A stretch of 7,178 nt of DNA from an uncultured Ignavibacteria bacterium (GTDB lineage: Bacteria > Bacteroidota > Ignavibacteria > Tepidaquicellales > Tepidaquicellaceae): contig CALEVL010000135.1 in NCBI GenBank assembly GCA_937924675.1, positions 1-7,178 on the forward strand. The letters run 5' to 3'. Shown here piece by piece: positions 1-5,065 of this stretch. The position numbers and the translations under genes were made by a program. The notes below the pieces were generated by a model. It made no database searches, was not told where the DNA came from, and was given only the letters and a program-made list of their open reading frames with translations. The number at the start of each line of letters is the position of its first letter. Position 1 is the first letter of the stretch.

Positions 1-1
1 T

Positions 2-1036
2 GACACCGATGCTATGTGTACGTTCGATTTGGATATGGTCACTGTCAATAACTTCAGCCAGATAACTTATATCACTAAAATAGGAGCCTCCAACGGTTCG
101 AACAACGGCGGAAGGTGCTCGATAAGAAACGTGAAAAATGTGTCCACCGTTCAGGCAGCCTCAATAGATTCTTCGTACCGAGACGACACGTATGAATTCG
201 GTTATGGGTACGAACTTACTAATGTTGAATTAATTAATACTGACGCAGGCGCGGAAACTTCGAAAGGCTTGAACTACTCAGACTATGACGGTATCACAGC
301 CTATGCCAATACGTATCCTTTCGTCAGGTTCTGGAACTCCATATTTAAGTGTGCACATGCAAATTCATATAATGTATTCTCATCTGTTGTAAGCCAGACA
401 TTCAACCTCTACGGGACCAACTATTTCAGCCGCGGCGCTAACAGCAATGTAACATTTGAACCTTCAACAGCAGTGATAGAATCAGGGCTGGTCTTACTTG
501 AATCAGACTCGCCGTCAACTAATATAAATCTTGAGATCATGCCATTAATCAATAAGCCAATCAAGACAAAGTTTCAGGTAGGTGATACAGTCTGGCTGAA
601 CAGGTCGGGTCAGATATTGTCCGGCGTTGTACAGAAAACCAGAACGTTGATTGCCAACCCAAATAATGATGCAAGCGGTGTCCAGGTTAACTACTATATG
701 CTTTCTACCATGGGTAATCTGGAGTTCGAAGAATCACAGCTATACCGTACCTTGAACTTCCTTTTGTTCCGTCTCGGAGGTCAACGATTAAATAAATCCA
801 CATATGATAACTTGACATCTCTTTTAATCAATCCTGACATGTCGGGTCAAGACTTTTCGGGGTGCGACTTTACCATAGGAGCATCGCCAACATGGGCTCA
901 AGTAATTGCCGATGGCACAGACTTTAGCAACGCCACATTGCCGGGGTCAGTTGCCGCAAAAGGTGATTTTAAGGCAGCAGTTAAATCTTACGACCCCTTA
1001 CACACAATATGGACCGATGGCAATCCGATCAATTAA
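2..1036 (+). CDS. Phage structural protein, 5'-truncated: beta-repeat, SH3-like and pentapeptide-like regions
   Basis: The frame is open to the left edge, so the true start is probably outside the window; the first Met inside is at 14, and residue numbers count from it. Residues about 30-150 are rich in N, S, T, Y, V and G in short alternating segments, which suggests a beta-helix or beta-sandwich. Residues about 187-245 begin with FQVGDTVWL, contain SGVVQK and end in EFEESQLYRT, the pattern of a small SH3/KOW-like barrel. The C-terminus has pentapeptide-like pieces (SGQDFSGCDF, GTDFSNATLP) and ends in a WTDGNPIN segment. It lies 30 nt before the tail tube gene, so a role in the virion (head-tail joining, tail or capsid decoration) is inferred. 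The exact function is not recognised, and no catalytic motif is visible. It could also be a host-facing adhesin. Confidence 0.7.
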   Translation, partial: DTDAMCTFDLDMVTVNNFSQITYITKIGASNGSNNGGRCSIRNVKNVSTVQAASIDSSYRDDTYEFGYGYELTNVELINTDAGAETSKGLNYSDYDGITAYANTYPFVRFWNSIFKCAHANSYNVFSSVVSQTFNLYGTNYFSRGANSNVTFEPSTAVIESGLVLLESDSPSTNINLEIMPLINKPIKTKFQVGDTVWLNRSGQILSGVVQKTRTLIANPNNDASGVQVNYYMLSTMGNLEFEESQLYRTLNFLLFRLGGQRLNKSTYDNLTSLLINPDMSGQDFSGCDFTIGASPTWAQVIADGTDFSNATLPGSVAAKGDFKAAVKSYDPLHTIWTDGNPIN

Positions 1037-1066
1037 TAATTTTTGAAATCATAACTATCCACAACA

Positions 1067-1591
1067 ATGGCAATCACAAAGAACAAAAATCAGATCAAGC
1101 TCACCTCGGGCAACAACTTCAAGGTGAAGTACAACAACAGCTGGATCACGCTGGGTAATATTGTCGAAGGCGAACTGACGAATGACGAGTCAAGCGAAGA
1201 GATTGTGCTGGCAGATAAGAGTGCGGTGGAGATCCCAACCGTGCAGAAGGTCACTTTGAAGATCAAGCTTGCGCAGATGTCAAAAGAGATCCTTGACACC
1301 ATTGACAACATCTGCGCAGGAACGCTTCCGGGATATTATTACAACGGATACAGCGACAGCAAGCACATGGAATTCTTCTGGCCGGAGATGAAAGGTAGAA
1401 GAAACTTCACCCTGAAGATGAGCGGCAAGGATCACCAGGCAATTGACCTGACATTCTCGATCTTTTCGCAGAATGCAAACGCTGCGGTAACACCGAATAC
1501 CGATCTGCCTTCGGACAAGTATGCAACCGGCGCAAGTCCTGTATCAGGAACCAATCCGTTCTACGTAGTTCTTGAGACTGCCGGAGCTTAA
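1067..1591 (+). CDS. Probable major tail tube protein
   Basis: This 174-aa soluble protein would polymerise into the hollow tail tube through which DNA passes. The call rests on size, on composition (beta-rich, no membrane segment or signal peptide) and on position directly before the tail assembly chaperone pair and tape measure gene, the standard tail-gene order. Residues about 17-70 (NNFKVKYNNSWITLGNIVEG, then alternating charged and hydrophobic strands ending in KVTLKIKLAQ) and 100-135 (a MEFFWPEMKGRRNF stretch, then FTLKMSGKDHQ and IDLTFSIFSQ) fit the beta-sandwich of tube proteins. The last 35 residues are small, polar and flexible. The start at 1067 follows an A/T-rich leader without an SD motif, and MAITKN is a natural N-terminus. 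A strong hairpin terminator follows, fitting a highly expressed, separately dosed structural gene. Another abundant virion protein is the main alternative. Confidence 0.75.
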   Translation: MAITKNKNQIKLTSGNNFKVKYNNSWITLGNIVEGELTNDESSEEIVLADKSAVEIPTVQKVTLKIKLAQMSKEILDTIDNICAGTLPGYYYNGYSDSKHMEFFWPEMKGRRNFTLKMSGKDHQAIDLTFSIFSQNANAAVTPNTDLPSDKYATGASPVSGTNPFYVVLETAGA

Positions 1592-1647
1592 GCGCTCACA
1601 AGTGTTATGTAAGATGCCCTGAATCCTGTTTGCTGTCCTCCATGCTG

Positions 1648-1682
1648 ATGCCCGGCTGTAACTATACGCAGTCGGGCATTTT
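1648..1682 (+). terminator. Intrinsic terminator after the tail tube gene
   Basis: An 11-bp stem (ATGCCCGGCTG at 1648-1658 pairing with CAGTCGGGCAT at 1669-1679, one G:U pair) closes a 10-nt loop and is followed by TTT. It is the only strong hairpin in the 118-bp gap between 1591 and 1710. The T-tract lies on the + side only, so it would act on tail tube transcripts. The short T-tract suggests partial read-through, which would leave less mRNA for the chaperone and tape measure genes than for the tube gene. Confidence 0.7.
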
Positions 1683-1709
1683 ACAAAACAAAACTAATCT
1701 AACTTAACC

Positions 1710-2156
1710 ATGCTCAAAAATTTATTTACAAAGCTCTCCGGATCGTCACAGGATCCCGTTCCCTCAACCGAACCAATAGACGGGAAGATCACTTACCAAT
1801 TCCAGAACGGACTTGTGTGCTATCAGGAAGAACTCTCTCTTGGACAGGACGAACAGCTTGTAGACATACTGATGAACCTCGAGCTTGCGGGCACAGACCT
1901 GGAGAATACCAAGCTGAAGGAAATCATCAGCCGGCTTTTGAATGACAATCTGCTTTACAAAATGCTTCAGGTGGTGCTGATCAGCGCGGAAGACAATGAA
2001 ATTAAGACAGAGGATCTGAAGTCACTTAAGAACTCAGAGCTGGAGGCGGTGATCAAAGATTTTTTTTCTTTAAATCCTACAGCTCGCGACTGGTTCAGGA
2101 CTATCGGGAGCGGTCTGACTTCCGGGAAGACTCCTTCGGATACCTCGAATTTATAG
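1710..2156 (+). CDS. Tail assembly chaperone, short form (lambda gpG-like)
   Basis: This 148-aa protein lies between the tail tube and tape measure genes, where long-tailed phages encode the chaperone that coats the tape measure and recruits tube subunits. Sequence families here diverge widely, so the call rests on position, size and the frameshift arrangement. Residues about 22-60 look like a small beta/alpha domain (DGKITYQFQNGLVCYQEELS). Residues 60-120 are mostly helical and amphipathic (KLKEIISRLLNDNLLYKML, then ELEAVIKDFF). The C-terminus after residue 120 is loose and polar. A run of eight T falls at codons Asp117-Phe118-Phe119; -1 slippage there enters the frame of the next ORF. The leader is A-rich without an SD motif and lies 28 nt after the terminator. 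The start at 1710 gives a plausible MLKNLFTKL N-terminus. Confidence 0.7.
   Translation: MLKNLFTKLSGSSQDPVPSTEPIDGKITYQFQNGLVCYQEELSLGQDEQLVDILMNLELAGTDLENTKLKEIISRLLNDNLLYKMLQVVLISAEDNEIKTEDLKSLKNSELEAVIKDFFSLNPTARDWFRTIGSGLTSGKTPSDTSNL
2060..2067 (+). promoter_or_regulatory. Probable -1 ribosomal frameshift site (T TTT TTT)
   Basis: In the chaperone frame the codons read GAT TTT TTT TCT, so the heptamer T TTT TTT (2060-2066) fits the X XXY YYZ slippery form. After a -1 slip the next codon is TTC at 2066, and that frame stays open through 2161 into the ORF that ends at 2356. A G+C-rich stretch follows with possible short stems (for example CTTC/GAAG near 2119-2129), but no convincing pseudoknot was identified by eye. 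The arrangement matches the lambda G/GT mechanism. Confidence 0.6.
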
Positions 2157-2356
2157 AAGACATGGAAAAAGAAGCTGAAGGACTACCAAAACCGGCAAGG
2201 GAAGATCTTGTGATTTCATTATGCGAAGGCAACTATTCATCCATGCAATTTGAGAATGTGAAAAGATTAAAAGTGTCTCAGGCAGCTATGGTTGTGGTGC
2301 ACAGAGAGAAAGAAGCTTTTAGGATTTGGAAGCAGAGGGGAGAGACAGAGTGTTAA
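2066..2356 (+). CDS. Tail assembly chaperone extension (gpT-like part of a G-T frameshift fusion)
   Basis: This frame would be reached by -1 slippage, giving a fusion of the first 119 residues of the chaperone plus 96 residues (about 215 aa). Without slippage an ATG at 2162 could start a 64-aa protein 5 nt after the upstream TAG, but it has no clear SD. The stop-free stretch before that ATG (2066-2161, 32 codons) and its position favour the fusion. The domain is charged and helical: a YLEFIEDMEKEAEGLPKPAR region, then a helix with RLKVSQAAMVVVHREKEAF and a terminal IWKQRGETEC. In lambda the T extension binds tube subunits while G binds the tape measure; the same split is inferred here. The stop TAA at 2354-2356 lies in a GTTAAC palindrome shared with the stop of the antisense gene at 2353. 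Confidence 0.6.
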   Translation, partial: FFKSYSSRLVQDYRERSDFREDSFGYLEFIEDMEKEAEGLPKPAREDLVISLCEGNYSSMQFENVKRLKVSQAAMVVVHREKEAFRIWKQRGETEC

Positions 2357-2472
2357 CGACGCCACTTCCACATCTTCTTGTATTCCTTCCAGCCATAGCT
2401 GTACAAATTGAGCAACTCGAAGAAACCGAAAATGATGATTCCAAATAATAGTGCTGCAAAAAATTCTTCCAT
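2353..2472 (-). CDS. Small single-span membrane protein, 39 aa, antisense in the tail module
   Basis: This short gene reads MEEFFAALLF, GIIIFGFFEL, LNLYSYGWKE, YKKMWKWRR. Residues 4-24 form one strongly hydrophobic segment and the last 12 residues are very basic and rich in Trp, so an N-out, C-in inner-membrane protein is expected. It aligns without gaps with the 41-aa antisense protein at 2680-2805: 11 of 39 positions match, including Met1-Glu2, Ala6, Phe10, Ile12, Phe15, Phe17, Ser25, Gly27, Lys32 and Lys36, and most other differences are conservative. This paralogy is the main evidence that it is real. An in-frame TAA at 2491-2493 rules out a longer form starting upstream. Its ATG overlaps the stop of the 59-aa ORF (TAATG). 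Its function is not recognised; small phage membrane proteins of this kind include holin-like, superinfection-exclusion and toxin peptides. Confidence 0.6.
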   Translation of the reverse strand: MEEFFAALLFGIIIFGFFELLNLYSYGWKEYKKMWKWRR

Positions 2473-2651
2473 TATATGAATGTTGGTGATTTAAAGCTCT
2501 CTTTGTTACTTGACATTAAACCGTTTGGAGAGTCTGTTAAAACGGCAATGAACATTCTTGCTTCATTTGGGAAAACTGCAAAAGATGCAGGAAAGTCCAG
2601 CATAATCAAAATCGCAAACAAAGTGACAACTATTGCTAATATTATTTTCAT
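2472..2651 (-). CDS. Possible small membrane protein, 59 aa, antisense to the tape-measure remnant
   Basis: The ORF begins MKIILAIVVTLFAILIML, a good signal anchor or membrane span over residues 3-18, followed by a soluble stretch (DFPASFAVFPNEARMFIAVL) and a polar end. Its TAA shares one base with the ATG of the downstream 39-aa gene (TAATG), which suggests translational coupling, and it starts 28 nt after the 41-aa gene. Against it, residues 20-59 are antisense to the tape-measure-like N-terminus at 2476, so only one strand is likely to be selected there. It may be a third short membrane gene whose end was replaced at a recombination joint, or a chance ORF. It does not align with the 39- and 41-aa pair. 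Confidence 0.3.
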   Translation of the reverse strand: MKIILAIVVTLFAILIMLDFPASFAVFPNEARMFIAVLTDSPNGLMSSNKESFKSPTFI

Positions 2652-2874
2652 ACTGCCTGATATTATGAATTTGAATACATCACGGGTATTTTTTCCCCTT
2701 GAGCAAAGCTTTAACGCCCTCTATGCCAAAGCTAAGCCACTGAACGAAAATAACGAATGCAAATACAGCAATAGCGAAAATTATAAGTGCAATAGTCGGT
2801 TCCATATTTTTTTGAGAAGATCTCATTTAGCAAAAAAAACAGCAAGGCAGAATTATGTCACAGACAATTGGTGA
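2476..2874 (+). pseudogene. Broken second copy of the tape measure N-terminus
   Basis: The first 40 or so residues (MNVGDLKLSLLLDIKPFG, then ESVKTAMNILASFGKTAKDAG) look like a tape-measure start and match the beginning of the intact gene at 2855: both have [VI]GDL-x-L followed by hydrophobic residues and an acidic residue, then a helical A/K/S-rich stretch. The DNA shares TTGGTGATTT at 2483-2492 and 2868-2877. Beyond about 2610 the frame stays open to 2874 but the protein becomes odd (NENNECKYSNSENYKCNS) because it runs antisense to the 41-aa membrane gene, so that part is probably not coding. The frame overlaps the intact tape measure start by 20 nt in another frame and cannot fuse with it without a shift. 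Its ATG is 3 nt from the divergent ATG of the 39-aa gene, leaving no room for a leader. A short expressed protein remains possible. Confidence 0.5.
2680..2805 (-). CDS. Small single-span membrane protein, 41 aa, antisense in the tail module
   Basis: This short gene reads MEPTIALIIF, AIAVFAFVIF, VQWLSFGIEG, VKALLKGKKYP. Residues 5-24 form one membrane span and the tail is basic (KALLKGKK), so the C-terminus should face the cytoplasm. It is the gapless paralogue of the 39-aa protein encoded at 2353-2472; the shared core is Ser-[Phe/Tyr]-Gly at positions 25-27 and Lys at 32 and 36. An in-frame ATG at 2826 would add seven residues (MRSSQKN), but the start at 2805 makes both paralogues begin Met-Glu at the same alignment position. 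The leader is A-rich without an SD motif. It is divergent from the intact tape measure gene, 49 nt away. The opposite strand gives an unnatural N/C/K-rich peptide here, supporting minus-strand coding. Function unknown. Confidence 0.62.
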   Translation of the reverse strand: MEPTIALIIFAIAVFAFVIFVQWLSFGIEGVKALLKGKKYP

Positions 2875-5065
2875 TTTGACACTCCGGTTCATTATTGAGA
2901 CGTCTGGAGCAGAATCTAAAGTTTATGAGGTAGGGAAATCAATTAAAGCGACTGCTGAAGCTGCAGATAAAAGCCGTAAGACGTTTATAACTCTTTCTGA
3001 CACACTTCAAAACATTGGATTGAGAGTGCAGGGTGTCCAAGGTATCTTTTCTGCATTAAGAGCGACGCTGGGGCAATTGGTCAACGAGTATAACGCATCT
3101 GCAGTGGCAACAGCCAAACTTGAGAATGGTCTTCACAACATAGGTGAAAGTGCTGCAGCTGCCAGCAAGTTGATAGAACAAGCAAACCTATTGCAAACTG
3201 TCACTCCTTTTGCGGATGAGGAGATAGCAAATGCTCAAGCAATGCTTACAACTTTTCAAAAGAGCGCTGACGAGATTGAAATTTTGACTCCAAGGATATT
3301 GGACCTTGCCGCATCATATATGAAATCCGGAGATGCAGGCATGGATCTTCAACAGGTTGCAGTTATGTTAGGAAAAGTGAATGAAGATACAGTTGGACAA
3401 CTGCGAAGAGTAGGAGTAGCGTTTTCGAACGAACAAGCTGAGAAATTGAAGTCATTGAAGGGAACTGAGCAAGCAATTTATTTGTCAGAAATCCTTGATC
3501 AGAATTTTAAAGGAATGGCTACAACAGTTGGCCAAACAGCAGCTGGACAAATGAAAATATTCCAAAACAGGACTTCGGACCTCAGAGAGGCACTTGGGAA
3601 GCTTGTGTCAGACGCTTTGATCCCACTTCTTAATCTTGTCACACCGATCATTCAAACTTTGGCAAGTGGTGGTCCAGTAGTTCAACGATTTACACTTTCT
3701 CTCGTTGCTCTTGGTACTGCTGCAACTCTTCTTAACACTACTTTTGGCTACTGGCCATATATTTTAGGAGGAATAATAGCAGCATTTTATTCATTATCAG
3801 GTGCTTTTTCAGTCACTGAGACAGAACTCAAAGAGCTTAATGAAGCAACATTAAGCTCACAGGACGTTAACAAAGAGATGAAATCTCTGCTTGATGACCT
3901 CGAAATTTCTGCTGATAATATGGAGGAAGCTTACAAAAATATTGGGAATGCAATTGCGTTTATGGACGCAAAGCAGTTAGAGTCAGCGAAAGCATTCATC
4001 GTAGCAGAAAAAGCAAAGGTACTAGCCTTAATTGAAAGTCGGAAGCAATATCAACTCAATCAGTTTGCAGAAATGGATTTTGTACCCCCTGATAAAGGCG
4101 GTTCGCTTGAAAATACATTAAAGTTGACTTATGGCGCAGACCTGGAAAAGTTTGATGAACTATTAGCCCAGATTGACTCAAAACTTAAAGTTATAAGCAC
4201 TGATAGCGGGAAAGATGTTTCAAAAGGCATAGTATCAAAGACAGGTGAAGCGGCGAAAAATTCATTAACATTCCTTCAGGAATTGACAGAAGAAATTGAG
4301 AAGCTTAAAGCTCAAATGGGTAGCCAATCTGAAGGTGAGAATTTTGTTGCAGGACTATATAAGAAGTTGCAAGAACTTGAACGTGAGATTGAAAGGATAA
4401 AAGGCGTTAATAAATTTGGCATAGAAGGCTATGCCAAACGTGAAATATTGGAATCGTCCTTAAAAGAGATAGACAATATTCGAGTCACAGAGAAAAAATC
4501 AGGACCTAAGTTTTACGAAAATGACAAATCAAAGATTGAGCCAGAAATTGAAGATGCAAAGGATGAAAGGGCTGACCAGATCTTCCAACAATCCCTCTCT
4601 CTCGCCTCGCAGATCTCTTCCGTGCTTGGTATAGGAGCTGATACATTTGCCGGCAAGCTGCTCAGTGGACTTCAGCAGGGGCTGTCTCTTGCCAACAGTT
4701 TTGCAAGTCTTTTATCACTTGTACTAAAGGTTTCAAGCGGCGGCATATTCGGTCTGCTGGGTTTTGCATCCGGCGGCTCGGTACCGGGTGCAGGATCAGG
4801 CGATACAGTACCTGCAATGCTCACACCGGGTGAATTCGTGATCAGGAAATCGGTTGTAGGCAAACTTGGTACAGGATTCTTTGAATGGCTCAACGGCGGC
4901 GGGATGTTAAGCTCAATGGTTGGGAAGTATGCTACCGGCGGGCTTGTGTCACAGCAATCAGGCGGACCGGCTCAGGTTTATATTATCAATCCGAAGCTTC
5001 GCGGCAATGACATTGAACTTGCCCTTAAGCGAACAAATAAAATCAACGGCAGAAGGCTGACGTGA
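2855..5065 (+). CDS. Phage tail tape measure protein
   Basis: This 736-aa protein sets tail length and moves with the DNA through the tube at injection. Order: N-terminal IGDLTLRF segment and a helical A/K-rich region (1-115); a TP901-1-like tape measure core (about 116-270: TVTPFADEEI, ILDLAASYMKSGD, QLRRVGVAFSNEQ, ALGKLVSDALIPLLN); a hydrophobic span (about 280-318, GYWPYILGGIIAAFYSL) of the kind thought to help cross the host membrane; coiled-coil-like charged stretches (about 321-400 and 470-545); and a glycine-rich C-terminus (about 630-700) with GFASGGSVPGAGSGD and TVPAMLTPGEFVIRK, a hallmark of this family. AAGG at 2844-2847 lies 7 nt before the ATG and may serve as SD. By the usual 0.15 nm per residue, a tail of roughly 110 nm is expected. 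GC content changes abruptly near codon 569, so the gene looks chimeric. Its stop overlaps the next GTG start. Confidence 0.93.
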   Translation: MSQTIGDLTLRFIIETSGAESKVYEVGKSIKATAEAADKSRKTFITLSDTLQNIGLRVQGVQGIFSALRATLGQLVNEYNASAVATAKLENGLHNIGESAAAASKLIEQANLLQTVTPFADEEIANAQAMLTTFQKSADEIEILTPRILDLAASYMKSGDAGMDLQQVAVMLGKVNEDTVGQLRRVGVAFSNEQAEKLKSLKGTEQAIYLSEILDQNFKGMATTVGQTAAGQMKIFQNRTSDLREALGKLVSDALIPLLNLVTPIIQTLASGGPVVQRFTLSLVALGTAATLLNTTFGYWPYILGGIIAAFYSLSGAFSVTETELKELNEATLSSQDVNKEMKSLLDDLEISADNMEEAYKNIGNAIAFMDAKQLESAKAFIVAEKAKVLALIESRKQYQLNQFAEMDFVPPDKGGSLENTLKLTYGADLEKFDELLAQIDSKLKVISTDSGKDVSKGIVSKTGEAAKNSLTFLQELTEEIEKLKAQMGSQSEGENFVAGLYKKLQELEREIERIKGVNKFGIEGYAKREILESSLKEIDNIRVTEKKSGPKFYENDKSKIEPEIEDAKDERADQIFQQSLSLASQISSVLGIGADTFAGKLLSGLQQGLSLANSFASLLSLVLKVSSGGIFGLLGFASGGSVPGAGSGDTVPAMLTPGEFVIRKSVVGKLGTGFFEWLNGGGMLSSMVGKYATGGLVSQQSGGPAQVYIINPKLRGNDIELALKRTNKINGRRLT
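4500..4620. other. Composition breakpoint inside the tape measure gene
   Basis: Hand counts give 63 G+C of 180 bases (35%) for 4381-4560, 91 of 180 (51%) for 4561-4740 and 99 of 180 (55%) for 4741-4920. The change coincides with the border between the charged coiled-coil region and the conserved C-terminal part of the tape measure protein. A recombination joint is inferred. Confidence 0.5.
5051..5056 (+). promoter_or_regulatory. Shine-Dalgarno AGAAGG deciding a GTG start
   Basis: AGAAGG lies 5 nt before the GTG at 5062 and inside the last codons of the tape measure gene. It supports the GTG start, whose GTGA overlaps the tape measure TGA stop. It is the clearest SD in the window; the tail tube and chaperone genes have none. 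Confidence 0.7.

Noticed and set aside
1034..1066. TAATTTTTG as a Bacteroidota-type -7 promoter element (TAnnTTTG)
   Set aside because: It has one base too many between TA and TTTG, and no matching upstream element was found.
1090..1311. 73-aa minus-strand ORF inside the tail tube gene
   Set aside because: It is antisense to a well-supported gene, has S/L-rich composition typical of a shadow frame, and has no leader or neighbour supporting it.
2812..2827. Small hairpin (TGAGA-AGA-TCTCA) between the 41-aa gene and the tape measure start
   Set aside because: The stem is only 5 bp, with TTT then AG on one side and an A-run on the other; too weak to call a terminator or operator, though it lies in the divergent intergenic region.
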